DNA of 64,000 nt from Arthrobacter sp. OV608 (lineage in GTDB: Bacteria; Actinomycetota; Actinomycetes; Actinomycetales; Micrococcaceae), in contig FOEZ01000010.1 of the NCBI GenBank assembly GCA_900110595.1, positions 1-64,000 on the forward strand. Reading direction: 5' to 3'. Below, piece by piece: positions 1 to 7,937 of this stretch (its first letter is position 1; the number at the start of each line of letters is the position of its first letter). Both the position numbers and the translations under genes were made by a program. The notes below the pieces were generated by a model. The model did not search any database. It was not told the DNA's origin and was given only the letters and a program-made list of their open reading frames with translations.

Positions 1-1
1 C

Positions 2-91
2 AACTTCATCGAGTACTACAATCACCACAGGCCCCACACCGCACTCAAAGGCGCCTCACCGGTCAGCCGTGTCACCAACCAACCGGGTTAG
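2..91 (+). mobile_element. 3' end of an IS transposase (rve integrase type)
   Basis: The frame is open from the left edge to a TAG at 89-91. It encodes a C-terminal peptide containing YYNHHRPHTALKGASP. The pattern YN..RPH..L....P..R is characteristic of the end of the DDE integrase core in IS481/IS3-type transposases. Only about 29 residues are inside the window, so family, completeness and activity cannot be judged. I see no clear terminal inverted repeat between the stop and the next gene at 97. Confidence 0.7.
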
Positions 92-96
92 TACAG

Positions 97-594
97 CTAG
101 CGTCCTGCCGTAGCGCGCCTGTTCAGGTGCAGCGGGACATAGACCAGGAGGACCACCAGGACGGCAAGGAGTACGCCTCCGGCAGTGAGGCCGGCTGACC
201 GGCCGGCCGTCACGTCGAACACCAGTGCGGCGGTTCCGGCGCTCAGGAGCCCTATGCCGGCAAGCGCAATCTTCGTGATGAAATCGGCGCTCGACACCAG
301 GGTCTCCTTCAGCCGCTTCCGGAACAGCCTCCGGTGCACGCTGACCGGCAGGAGGATAAACGCTGTGGTCAGGGCTGCGATGACCACGTTGACCAGGTAC
401 AGGGCCACTTGGAAGTCGTCAAGCTCTTCAAAGCGCGACTGGAACGGCAGGGTCAGCAGGAATCCCGCAAGGATCTGCACGCCGGTCTGCAGCACCCGCA
501 GCTCCTGCAGCAGTTCCGCCCAGTTGCGGTCCATCTGCTCCTCGCGGGTTTCGTTGCGGCCGGTCCGGCCTGTGTAGTCCTCCACGTCGGACAT
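97..594 (-). CDS. DUF6328 family membrane protein
   Basis: A 165-residue protein. A hydrophilic N-terminus leads into the segment ELLQELRVLQTGVQILAGF, then LPFQSRF, a pattern typical of the DUF6328 family found in actinobacteria. About four hydrophobic segments follow (roughly residues 38-50, 64-85, 110-128 and 137-155), with an HRRLFRKR basic loop between the second and third. It ends with a short basic tail. The family has no established function and is an integral inner-membrane protein by sequence. The stop lies only 5 bases from the transposase stump on the opposite strand, so the insertion boundary is close to its 3' end. Confidence 0.8.
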   Translation of the reverse strand: MSDVEDYTGRTGRNETREEQMDRNWAELLQELRVLQTGVQILAGFLLTLPFQSRFEELDDFQVALYLVNVVIAALTTAFILLPVSVHRRLFRKRLKETLVSSADFITKIALAGIGLLSAGTAALVFDVTAGRSAGLTAGGVLLAVLVVLLVYVPLHLNRRATAGR

Positions 595-779
595 TGCCTC
601 TCCCTCCAGCCCCCACCAGTGCCTGGGTATCCTTCTACTCCCTGCCTACCCACAAGCGGGGGCAATGTTGCACCGCGCCTGCCATTTGATAAGTTTACTG
701 ATTATTCGCCCGGAACGGTGGACTTTACTCCGCCGGCCGGGATAGCTTCGAAGGGCCGGTGCACACGCCCTTCGAAACC

Positions 780-841
780 GACACAGTTGAAACCGACTGA
801 CACAGTGGAAAACGACACGGTGGAAACGGACACAGTGAGGA
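780..841. repeat. Four short direct repeats upstream of the SDR gene
   Basis: Four imperfect copies of GACACAGTGGAAA begin at 780, 799, 814 and 829, at intervals of 19, 15 and 15 bases. The last runs into the ribosome binding site of the gene starting at 850. The spacing suggests either iterated protein-binding sites or a small slippage-generated repeat in the 5' leader. No function can be read from the sequence alone. Confidence 0.55.
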
Positions 842-849
842 GGCGGACT

Positions 850-1749
850 ATGAGCGGGACGGACAAGCAGGCGGACCAGCCGAAGGATCCCCGGGGCGGC
901 TACCACGCAGGGCCTTTTCCGGAGCAGGAACAGAAGCAGCCCGGCCTGACGGCACCCATGGATCCCAAACCGGACCACGGGGAACTCAGTTATGAGGGGC
1001 ACGGGAAGCTTCAGGGCAAGGCCGCCCTCATCACCGGTGGAGATTCGGGCATCGGCAAGGCGGTGGCCATCGCATTCGCCCGCGAAGGAGCCGACGTGGC
1101 CATCTCCTACCTCCCTGAAGAGGAGGAGGACGCCCAGGACACCGCGGACTGGATCCGGAAGGCGGGCCGGCGGGTCCTGCTTTTTGCCGGCGACGGCCGC
1201 GAGGAAGAATTCAGTACCCGGATTGTTGACGAAACGGCGGCAGAGTTTGGCCGCCTGGACGTAGTGGTGCTGAACGCCGCGTACCAGAAGAACCGCGAAA
1301 GCCTTGAATCGCTGCCCACGGAGGAATTCGACCGGGTCTTTAAGACCAATCTCTACTCGCTGCTGTGGACGGCCAGGGCCGCCGTGCCCCACCTCAAGCC
1401 GGGCGCTTCGATCATCACCACGGCCTCGATCCAGGCCTTCAACCCGTCGCCGGGCCTGATCGACTACGCCATGACCAAGGCCGCGCAGGTGGCTTTCACC
1501 AAGGCGCTGGCGCAGGAACTGGGGCCCAAGGGGATCCGGGTGAACGCTGTGGCTCCGGGACCCATCTGGACCCCGTTGATCCCGGCCACCGAGTGGCCGG
1601 ACAAGCTTCCGAAGTTCGGACAGGACACACCGCTGGAACGGGCCGGCCAGCCCGCCGAGCTCGCCGCAGCCTATGTCCTGCTGGCCTCGGAGGACGGGTC
1701 CTATATTTCCGGGGCCGTGCTGCCGGTGACCGGCGGAAAGGGCCTCTGA
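850..1749 (+). CDS. SDR family oxidoreductase, general-stress type
   Basis: A 299-residue classical short-chain dehydrogenase with a 55-residue hydrophilic N-terminal extension. This matches the longer stress-type SDRs related to B. subtilis YdaD (general stress protein 39). The Rossmann motif TGGDSGIG is at 62-69 and NAA at 142-144. The catalytic residues are Ser193 and the YAMTK pair Tyr206/Lys210. It should reduce or oxidise a carbonyl/alcohol substrate with NAD(P); the substrate is unknown. I chose the ATG at 850 because GAGGAGG lies just upstream; the open frame extends further 5' but without a comparable site. A small acidic protein follows 62 bases downstream and is probably co-transcribed. 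Confidence 0.85.
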   Translation: MSGTDKQADQPKDPRGGYHAGPFPEQEQKQPGLTAPMDPKPDHGELSYEGHGKLQGKAALITGGDSGIGKAVAIAFAREGADVAISYLPEEEEDAQDTADWIRKAGRRVLLFAGDGREEEFSTRIVDETAAEFGRLDVVVLNAAYQKNRESLESLPTEEFDRVFKTNLYSLLWTARAAVPHLKPGASIITTASIQAFNPSPGLIDYAMTKAAQVAFTKALAQELGPKGIRVNAVAPGPIWTPLIPATEWPDKLPKFGQDTPLERAGQPAELAAAYVLLASEDGSYISGAVLPVTGGKGL

Positions 1750-1811
1750 GCAGCCCGGGTCCCATTCAAGGTCCAAGCCACCATCCATCCAACGCACAAG
1801 CAGGAGGAATA

Positions 1812-2183
1812 ATGACGCAGGAAAACCAGCAGGCCCAGCCGGAGACCGATCCGGGCGGATACGGCACTCCCACCGCAGAGCAGGAACTGGGAGGTACCCA
1901 GGGCGCAGCCAACGGCTCGGCCACCACCGGTGACGGCGGGGCAGGAAGCGTGGACACCAACGAGCCGCAGTCCGGCACCGGCAGCGACCCCCTGCCCCGC
2001 GACGTGGACCTTCCTTCGAGTGCGGCTGAAATCGACGAGAACAACGACGATTCAAAGGGGTCCGCTCCCGTGTCCTCTGAGTCCGGGCAGGAAGCAGCGG
2101 GCATCCCGGACGGAACCGGCAATGATTTGCCCCGGGAGAAATCCCCGAACGACGACGGCGGGGAAAGCTTCGACGCCGGCTGA
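1812..2183 (+). CDS. Acidic, low-complexity small protein (hypothetical)
   Basis: 123 residues, preceded by an excellent AGGAGGA site. The composition is almost entirely polar and small residues (Q, E, D, G, S, T, N, P) with no hydrophobic core, membrane segment or recognisable domain. It is therefore predicted to be intrinsically disordered and strongly acidic. It follows the stress-type SDR by 62 bases on the same strand and is closed by a good hairpin terminator at 2227-2270. The pair probably forms one transcript. A hydrophilin-like stress role would fit but is inference. Confidence 0.7.
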   Translation: MTQENQQAQPETDPGGYGTPTAEQELGGTQGAANGSATTGDGGAGSVDTNEPQSGTGSDPLPRDVDLPSSAAEIDENNDDSKGSAPVSSESGQEAAGIPDGTGNDLPREKSPNDDGGESFDAG

Positions 2184-2226
2184 CCGGGCCGCCGCGGCTG
2201 CTTGAGCCCAGCCGCACGAACCGTTG

Positions 2227-2270
2227 AAGGCCTCCGCCTGCTGTCCACTGTGGCAGCGGCCGGAGGCCTT
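2227..2270 (+). terminator. Hairpin terminator
   Basis: The arms AAGGCCTCCG (2227-2236) and CGGAGGCCTT (2261-2270) are perfectly complementary over 10 bp around a 24-base loop, followed by a single further T. It sits 43 bases after the stop of the acidic protein gene and fits a factor-independent or hairpin-assisted terminator for the SDR transcript. Confidence 0.6.
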
Positions 2271-2361
2271 TGCCGTGGCCGCATACATCCCGGGGATGTG
2301 GGTACAGGACACGACGAAACCCATTCGCTATCTATGCCGTGCAGGCGCCCGGAGGTGGGCT

Positions 2362-3261
2362 GTGAGCAGGAGATCATCAGGACAATGGGCAGGCCGTTGT
2401 GGGGTGCCGGAACGGGTGGACGTGGATGTGCTGGTACCCACGTGCAACCGCCCTGCCGAGCTGGCAGTAACACTGTCGGGCCTGGCCGGGCAGGCTGATC
2501 CTTCCTTCCGGGTAGTGGTCAGCGACCAGTCCAGCGATGCGCCCGCCTGGGAGCATCCTGCGGCCGCTGCCATGGTTCGGGTCCTCGAAGCCCAGGGCCG
2601 GCCGGTCGCACTGCTGCGGCACTTGCCGCGGCGCGGGCTCGCTGAGCACCGCCAGTTCCTGCTCGACCAGTCAAACGCGGCAAAGTGCCTCTTCCTTGAC
2701 GACGATGTGTGGCTGGAACCTGGCGCGTTGGAGCGGATGAACCGGGCACTTGACGAGCTGGACTGCGGCTTTGTGGGCATGGCGCCGCAGGGCCTGTCCT
2801 ACCTTGATGACAGGAGGCCGGAGCAAACGGCGGGCTTTGAAGTCTGGGACGGACCCGTAACGCCGGAACGCATTCGTCCCGGCACCCCCGGCTTTGAGCG
2901 CTGGCCACTGCACAGTGCCGCAAACCTCAGCCACCTCAGTGCCGATCTTTCCCTGGGGCCGGGGGAGTGGCTGCCGTACCGGGTGGCGTGGCTCGGCGGG
3001 TGCGTGCTCTACCAGCGCGATGCACTGCGCGACGCCGGCGGGTTCAGCTTCTGGCCGAGCCTGCCTGCGGATCATGCAGGGGAGGACGTGGTTGCGCAGT
3101 GGCAGGTTATGGAGAGGTACGGTGCCGCCGGCATCCTGCCCTCGGGGGCCGTCCACCTTGAGTCCCCCACTACGGTGACGGACCGGCGGGTGGAAGCCTA
3201 CGACGTCGTCCTCGCCGAAACTGTGGCAGCGTACGCAGGCAACAGCGGCGCCGTCGACTAA
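2362..3261 (+). CDS. Family 2-type (GT-A) glycosyltransferase
   Basis: 299 residues. The nucleotide-binding strand VLVPTCNRP is at residues 23-31 and the metal-binding DDD at 113-115 (context FLDDDVWLEPG). A possible catalytic acidic pair ED lies at 241-242, ahead of a WQVMERYG helix. No membrane segment is visible, so it should be cytoplasmic or peripheral and transfer a sugar from an NDP-sugar donor to an unknown acceptor. The start is uncertain: the GTG at 2362 has GGAGGT five bases upstream and is preferred. GTGs at 2404 and 2416 lie closer to the conserved core. It stands alone between terminators and divergent neighbours, giving no pathway context. Confidence 0.7.
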   Translation: MSRRSSGQWAGRCGVPERVDVDVLVPTCNRPAELAVTLSGLAGQADPSFRVVVSDQSSDAPAWEHPAAAAMVRVLEAQGRPVALLRHLPRRGLAEHRQFLLDQSNAAKCLFLDDDVWLEPGALERMNRALDELDCGFVGMAPQGLSYLDDRRPEQTAGFEVWDGPVTPERIRPGTPGFERWPLHSAANLSHLSADLSLGPGEWLPYRVAWLGGCVLYQRDALRDAGGFSFWPSLPADHAGEDVVAQWQVMERYGAAGILPSGAVHLESPTTVTDRRVEAYDVVLAETVAAYAGNSGAVD

Positions 3262-3345
3262 GCCGCCGTCGACTAGCCAGGAACTGGGCTGCCCCCTCCC
3301 GCCAACGGTGCGATGCGTCGTATTCTGTAATCACGAGGTTTTGCA

Positions 3346-4239
3346 GTGGGCCGCAGCGCTACAAGCAAGGCGTGCAACATGGCCGCTGAACCCGCCGGAC
3401 AGATTGGCTGGGGATCGCTCCCACTTCCCCCGGAGCCGGTTTTCGACAGCAAGGACGTGGAAACCTACCTCCAGGAAGTCACCCAGGAGTTTATGAGGGA
3501 CATCAAGGGTGAGCGCCGCGGCATCGGCTGGGCCGCCACCCTTTTCCGCCTGGGGAAGGCACGCACCCTCGCCGCGAGCAGCGAGCAGGCACGCGAGGCA
3601 GACCGGGAACAGTGTTCCTTCGCCGACGGACCCGTCATCGAGGCCCTGCGGAGCGGCGAGTTCGTGCTGTTGTCCGATCTGGGCCGGGACCGGCGGTGGC
3701 CCGGGTACGCAAATGCCGCGGCGGGCCATGGCGTGCAGTCGCTTTTGTCAGTGCCCATCGTCTCCGAGGGCCTGACCAGCGCCGCCATTAACCTTTACGC
3801 CTCCTCGCCCCATACCTTCGCCAGTGACGATCTCCTCCGCACCCAAAGCTACGCGCGGCAGCTTGCGCGTGCCCTGCGCGTGGTGGTCCGGGTGGCAGAG
3901 CGCGCGGAGGCAGCGGCGGGAATTGCCGTGGCACAGAGCTCACTGGTGCTGGTTGACCTGGCGGTGCGAAGCCTGATGGACGAGTACGGGCTCAGCCGTG
4001 AGGGTGCCCTGCGCTTCCTGCAGCGCGAGGCTTCGCACCACGAATTGGACCTTCATGGTGCGGCCTTGAATGTTGTGGTGCCAGGGCCCGTAAGGGACGT
4101 TTCGGGGCCGCGGCGGGATATGGCCGACGACGTTGAGGACTTCCGCCTGCTGGCTCCGGCCGAGTTGGGCCAACCGCCCGATGCAGGAGCTGGCCGGAAC
4201 AAGGCCCCTTCCACAACGGCGAAAGGACGGCGGGCATGA
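3346..4239 (+). CDS. GAF domain protein with C-terminal ANTAR-like domain
   Basis: 297 residues from the GTG at 3346 (GAGG upstream); the ATG at 3379 with an AAGG is an alternative. Residues about 45-190 look like a GAF sensor domain, ending in LLSVPIVSEGLTSAAINLYA. A helical stretch then resembles an ANTAR RNA-binding domain (LVLVDLAVRSLMDEYGLS, ALRFLQREASHHELDLHGAA, about 205-255). ANTAR proteins prevent termination by binding paired hairpins in nascent RNA, with the GAF domain as sensor; this is family knowledge. A Pro/Gly-rich tail follows. The stop overlaps the ATG of the next gene (ATGA at 4236-4239), implying translational coupling with the SGNH hydrolase. Confidence 0.75.
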   Translation: MGRSATSKACNMAAEPAGQIGWGSLPLPPEPVFDSKDVETYLQEVTQEFMRDIKGERRGIGWAATLFRLGKARTLAASSEQAREADREQCSFADGPVIEALRSGEFVLLSDLGRDRRWPGYANAAAGHGVQSLLSVPIVSEGLTSAAINLYASSPHTFASDDLLRTQSYARQLARALRVVVRVAERAEAAAGIAVAQSSLVLVDLAVRSLMDEYGLSREGALRFLQREASHHELDLHGAALNVVVPGPVRDVSGPRRDMADDVEDFRLLAPAELGQPPDAGAGRNKAPSTTAKGRRA

Positions 4240-5084
4240 CCATCGACCAGCAGGAAACCTGGAGCGGAAATACCCCCGGCCAGCGGCACCCCTGGCACCG
4301 CTTCGTCGCCCTCGGCGACTCCTACACGGAAGGAATCGGTGACCTCGAACCGCGCAGCATCGGCGGGTACCGGGGCTGGGCTGACAGGGCAGCCGAGGAA
4401 CTCGCCATCGGGCAGCATGACTTCGCCTACGCCAACCTCGCGGTGCGGGGGATGGTGCTCCAGGAGATCATCGACACGCAGCTCGAGGCTGCCATGGCAC
4501 TGAAGCCGGACCTCGTGGCGATGTCCGGCGGAGGCAACGACATCGTGTTCCGGCGCGGGGACCCGGACAAACTGGCCGGGAAGATGGACCAGGCCGTTGG
4601 CGAACTGACGGAAACCGGGGCCACAGTCATGTTGTTCGCGGCGCCGGACTGGGGCGGGACCCCTGTTCTGGGGCAGGTCCGGGGCCGGCTGGCTATCTAC
4701 AACGAGCACCTGCACACGATCGGCATGCACCATCAGGCCTTGATGGTGGACCTCTGGTGCCTTCCCGCGCTCAGGGACGCCCGGATGTGGGACAGGGACC
4801 GGCTTCACCTGTCGCCGTTGGGCCATCACATTGTTGCCGTTGCCGCGCTCGACGCGCTCGCTGTGCCGCATTCCCTCAAGCCGCTGCAGCCGCGGCCGGT
4901 CCCGGCCCATGGCTGGACCCAAGCCAGGGCGGAGGACCTGATCTGGGCGAGGCGGTACTTCTTTCCGTGGGTCCTGCAGAGGCTGCTGCCCCACGGCGGT
5001 GAGGCACTGGCGCCGAAGCGTCCGCTGCCCGGGCCGGTCTTCGGTGTGGGCCACGGCGATGCCGGTTCACACGACGCCGCCTAG
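4236..5084 (+). CDS. SGNH/GDSL-family hydrolase
   Basis: 282 residues. Block I GDSYTEG carries the nucleophile Ser29, block III is GGGND (98-102) and block V is DRLHLSPLGH with the Asp188/His191 pair. All catalytic blocks of an SGNH esterase/lipase are therefore present. No signal peptide is visible, so it is predicted cytoplasmic; the substrate is unknown, though acyl or acetyl esters are typical. About 70 C-terminal residues beyond the SGNH core are rich in Pro and Arg. It overlaps the upstream GAF/ANTAR-like gene by four bases. Its stop is only 6 bases from the convergent permease stop. Confidence 0.85.
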   Translation: MTIDQQETWSGNTPGQRHPWHRFVALGDSYTEGIGDLEPRSIGGYRGWADRAAEELAIGQHDFAYANLAVRGMVLQEIIDTQLEAAMALKPDLVAMSGGGNDIVFRRGDPDKLAGKMDQAVGELTETGATVMLFAAPDWGGTPVLGQVRGRLAIYNEHLHTIGMHHQALMVDLWCLPALRDARMWDRDRLHLSPLGHHIVAVAALDALAVPHSLKPLQPRPVPAHGWTQARAEDLIWARRYFFPWVLQRLLPHGGEALAPKRPLPGPVFGVGHGDAGSHDAA

Positions 5085-5090
5085 CCAGCG

Positions 5091-6446
5091 CTAGCGCTTC
5101 TTCGGTGCCCGCTTCTTCGCCGCAGCGTTGATGGCGGCCTTGGCGGCAGGAGGCAACGCGGCCTGCTCGGTTTCAGGTTCCGCCACTGTTCCACGGGCCT
5201 TCGCGATGGCCTTCATGCCGTGATAGATCACCAGCGCCGCGGCCGAACCCAAGGCGATCCCCGTGAACTTGAGCTCGCCGACGGTCCAGGTGTAGTCCGC
5301 GATGCCGATGATCAGGGCGACGGCGGCGGTGGTCAGGTTCACGGGGTTGGAGAAGTTCACTTTGTTCTGCACCCAGATCTTCACGCCCAGGATGCCGATC
5401 ATGCCGTAGAGCATGGTGGCCGCACCGCCCAGCACACCCGGCGGGACGGTGGCGATCAGCTCACCGAATTTAGGGGAGAAGCTGAGCAGGATGGCGAAGA
5501 TGCCCGCCACCCAGTAGGCCGCCGTCGAATAGACCTTGGTGGCGGCCATGACGCCGATGTTTTCCGCGTAGGTGGTGGTGCCGGATCCGCCGCCGAAGCC
5601 GGCCAGGACGGTGGCGGCGCCGTCGGCCATCAGCGCGCGGCCGGAGACGCCGTCGAGGTTCTGGCCGGTCATGGCAGCCACCGACTTCACGTGGCCGATG
5701 TTCTCGGCGACGAGCACCAGTACCACGGGAACGAACAGGCCCAGGATGCCGAGGTGGAATTCGGGGGCCTGGAACTGGGGCAGGCCCACCCAGGCGGCGG
5801 CGTCCATCTTGTCGTAGCTGACCTCCCCGCGGAGCATGGCCACGAGGTAGCCCACCACTACGCCCACCAGGATGCTGAGGCGGCCCAGGATTCCGCGGAA
5901 AAGGACGCTGACCAGGATGATGGTGGCCAGCGTGATCACGGCGGTGACCGGGGCGGCGTCGAAATTGTTTTTGGCCGCGGGGGCGAGGTTGAGGCCGATG
6001 AGCGCCACGATCGCGCCGGTGACGATGGGCGGCATCAGCCGGTTGATCCAGCCCGCACCGAACTTCTGCACGATGGCGCCCACCAGGGCAAGGACGGCGC
6101 CGGCCAGCACCACGCCCCCCAGCGCTCCGGGGACGCCGAACTGCTGCTGCGACGCCATGATGGGGGCGATGAACGCAAAGCTTGAGCCCAGGTAGCTGGG
6201 CACACGGCCCTTGGTGATTACCAGGAACAGCAATGTGCCGATGCCGGAGAAGAACAAGGTGGTGGCGGGCGGCATGCCCGTGATGATGGGCACCAGGAAG
6301 GTGGCGCCGAACATGGCCACCACGTGCTGCATGCCCACGCCAATGGTCAGCGGCCAGGCAAGCCGCTCATCGGGGGCCACCACGTGGCCAGGCTTGATGG
6401 ACTTGCCGGTGCCGTGCAGCTTCCATTTGATTCCGAGCATGCTCAT
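5091..6446 (-). CDS. NCS2 family uracil/xanthine permease
   Basis: 451 residues with about 14 hydrophobic segments. Typical NCS2 motifs include the N-terminal GVGMQHVVAMFGATFLVPI, the family signature GGSGTTTYAENIGVMAATKV and the region VLVLVAENIGHVKSV. It imports a nucleobase, most likely uracil or xanthine, by proton symport in the inner membrane. The open frame extends further upstream. I chose the ATG at 6446 because AAAGG lies nine bases before it and the protein then begins MSMLGIKWKLHG as in relatives. The C-terminus is Lys/Arg-rich. It is transcribed divergently from a RutE-like reductase. Confidence 0.85.
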   Translation of the reverse strand: MSMLGIKWKLHGTGKSIKPGHVVAPDERLAWPLTIGVGMQHVVAMFGATFLVPIITGMPPATTLFFSGIGTLLFLVITKGRVPSYLGSSFAFIAPIMASQQQFGVPGALGGVVLAGAVLALVGAIVQKFGAGWINRLMPPIVTGAIVALIGLNLAPAAKNNFDAAPVTAVITLATIILVSVLFRGILGRLSILVGVVVGYLVAMLRGEVSYDKMDAAAWVGLPQFQAPEFHLGILGLFVPVVLVLVAENIGHVKSVAAMTGQNLDGVSGRALMADGAATVLAGFGGGSGTTTYAENIGVMAATKVYSTAAYWVAGIFAILLSFSPKFGELIATVPPGVLGGAATMLYGMIGILGVKIWVQNKVNFSNPVNLTTAAVALIIGIADYTWTVGELKFTGIALGSAAALVIYHGMKAIAKARGTVAEPETEQAALPPAAKAAINAAAKKRAPKKR

Positions 6447-6592
6447 GGGCGGAGGCCTTTCAAGGGGGTTGCCGCAGGGGCGAAGAACAACTGGCTCCAG
6501 AATACCGCCAAGCTTTCCGCCGCTGGCGGCCAGGCTGCTGCCGGGTGCTGCTGTGGCTAACGTCACGCGCCGTCACGGGAAGAGGACACGGG

Positions 6593-6610
6593 TAGTTGAA
6601 GTTGCAACTA
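6593..6610. promoter_or_regulatory. Dyad operator upstream of the RutE-like gene
   Basis: TAGTTG and CAACTA form perfect 6-bp arms spaced by 6 bases (6593-6610), and the inner AGTTGCAACT (6600-6609) is itself a 10-bp palindrome. It lies 56 bases upstream of the ATG at 6666, in the divergent promoter region. Sites of this form are typical of MarR/HxlR-type repressors; the regulator is not identified here. Confidence 0.5.
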
Positions 6611-6665
6611 TGGAAAGCGAACAGGCCACCCCGGCACGCGGGGCGGCGCAGCGAAAGGTACGCAA

Positions 6666-7271
6666 ATGACTATTGCCCACGAAGAAGCGGTTATCGATTC
6701 GGCCGCCGTTGATGCCATTTTCGCCCAGGCCCGCACCGCCAACTCCTTCACCGGAGAGGTGACCGACGAGCAGGCGCAGGCCATCTACGAACTCACCAAG
6801 TACGGCCCCACTGCCTTCAACTCGCAGCCGCTGCGCGTGACCTACGTCCGCTCCGCCGAAGCCCGCGCCACCCTCGTAGATGCACTCGCCAACGGGAACA
6901 AGGCCAAGACCGCATCCGCCCCGCTCGTGGCGATCCTCAGCTACGACACCGACTGGGCAGGCCAGTGGGACAACTTCCTCCCCGGCTACAACGCCCCGAA
7001 GGCCATGTACGACGCCAACCCGGAACTGGCCGCCGCCACGGGCAACAACAACGCCCACCTGCAGGCCGGGTACTTCATCCTGGCCGTCCGGTCGCTCGGT
7101 TTCGCTGCGGGCCCCATGACCGGTGCCGATTTCGCCGCCATCGACGCCGCTTTCTTCCCGGCCGGCGACCAGAAGAGCTTCCTGGTGGTCAACATCGGCC
7201 AGCCCGCCGAGGACGCCTGGGGCGAAGCCAAGCCCAAGTTCTCCTACGACGAGGTCGTCCGCACCGTCTAA
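6666..7271 (+). CDS. RutE-like malonic semialdehyde reductase / nitroreductase-family protein
   Basis: 201 residues matching the RutE/HadB branch of the flavin-dependent nitroreductase fold. FNSQPLRVTYV lies near residue 60, and a GPMTGADFAAID region near 150 is followed by KSFLVVNIGQPAEDAW. In E. coli RutE reduces malonic semialdehyde to 3-hydroxypropionate during uracil breakdown. Homologues elsewhere also act on quinones or nitro compounds, so the substrate here is uncertain. AAAGG precedes the ATG. It is divergent from an NCS2 nucleobase permease, which loosely supports a pyrimidine link, but no other rut gene is in the window. Confidence 0.75.
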   Translation: MTIAHEEAVIDSAAVDAIFAQARTANSFTGEVTDEQAQAIYELTKYGPTAFNSQPLRVTYVRSAEARATLVDALANGNKAKTASAPLVAILSYDTDWAGQWDNFLPGYNAPKAMYDANPELAAATGNNNAHLQAGYFILAVRSLGFAAGPMTGADFAAIDAAFFPAGDQKSFLVVNIGQPAEDAWGEAKPKFSYDEVVRTV

Positions 7272-7304
7272 CCTCCCCCGGCGGGTGGTCGAGCCTGCCG
7301 GAAC

Positions 7305-7390
7305 GCTCTCTCACTTAATGTGCCTTTTCCGCCAATGCTCTCTCATTCGTGAGAGAGCATTGGCGTTTAACCGGCATTAAGTGAGAGAGC
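7305..7390. repeat. Nested double palindrome (terminator-like)
   Basis: The outer arms GCTCTCTCACTTAATG (7305-7320) and CATTAAGTGAGAGAGC (7375-7390) match perfectly over 16 bp. Inside them, GCCAATGCTCTCTCA (7331-7345) and its exact complement (7350-7364) form a 15-bp hairpin closed by TTCG. The word GCTCTCTCA or its complement therefore occurs four times. It lies between two co-directional genes, 33 bases after the RutE-like stop. It may terminate that transcript, or be a mobile palindromic repeat. Confidence 0.75.
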
Positions 7391-7418
7391 TTTGGGGCGG
7401 CGGTGGGACAATTGCCGG

Positions 7419-7937
7419 ATGCGGAACCTCATCCTGGTTGCTTTTGTGGAGCCCGTGACGGAGGGGCTGGTGTTCCCGCGCTCCGACTGGCCGCTGCACA
7501 TCACCCTGGTGAGGTTCGACGTCGGCGCCACAGACGGTGCCGACCCTGCGGAAGGCATCGCAGCACTTGCGGAAGCGCCGGCCGGGGCCGCCCTCGGGGC
7601 CCGGCTCACGGTGGGAAACGACGCGGGGTTCGGCCGGAACGGCTCCGTTCCCGTCAGCCTGATCCAGCCGCAACGGGACCTGCAAACCCTGCACGAGCAG
7701 TTGGTCGCGGCGGTCGGCAGCCTGGGCGGCAAAGTCCTCACCCCCGCCCACACCCTGTCCGGCTACCGGCCCCACGTGTCACACCACGGTGACAAACGGC
7801 TATACCCGGGAGACGTCGTGGTTCTTGACTGGATCGCGCTGGTGGACATGGCGCCGGACGGTGACCGTACCGTCCGGCGTGTCCTCCGGCTCTGGGGCCG
7901 GGACGAAACAGCCGGGGCGAAGAACCCTAGGCGATGA
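7419..7937 (+). CDS. 2H phosphoesterase (2'-5' RNA ligase family)
   Basis: 172 residues. The two histidine motifs of the 2H superfamily are present: PLHITLVRF (His27-Ile-Thr29) and YRPHVSHH (His119-Val-Ser121), about 90 residues apart as in LigT-like proteins. These enzymes hydrolyse or ligate 2',5' or cyclic phosphodiester bonds; the physiological substrate is unknown. The ATG at 7419 begins MRNLILVAF, a typical first strand. The 3' end overlaps the convergent pgm stop by 11 bases (7927-7937), so the two transcripts are antisense to each other at their ends. Confidence 0.8.
   Translation: MRNLILVAFVEPVTEGLVFPRSDWPLHITLVRFDVGATDGADPAEGIAALAEAPAGAALGARLTVGNDAGFGRNGSVPVSLIQPQRDLQTLHEQLVAAVGSLGGKVLTPAHTLSGYRPHVSHHGDKRLYPGDVVVLDWIALVDMAPDGDRTVRRVLRLWGRDETAGAKNPRR

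Noticed and set aside
1365..1811. Upstream extension of the acidic small protein frame
   Set aside because: It overlaps the SDR gene in another frame; the ATG at 1812 with AGGAGGA is clearly the start.
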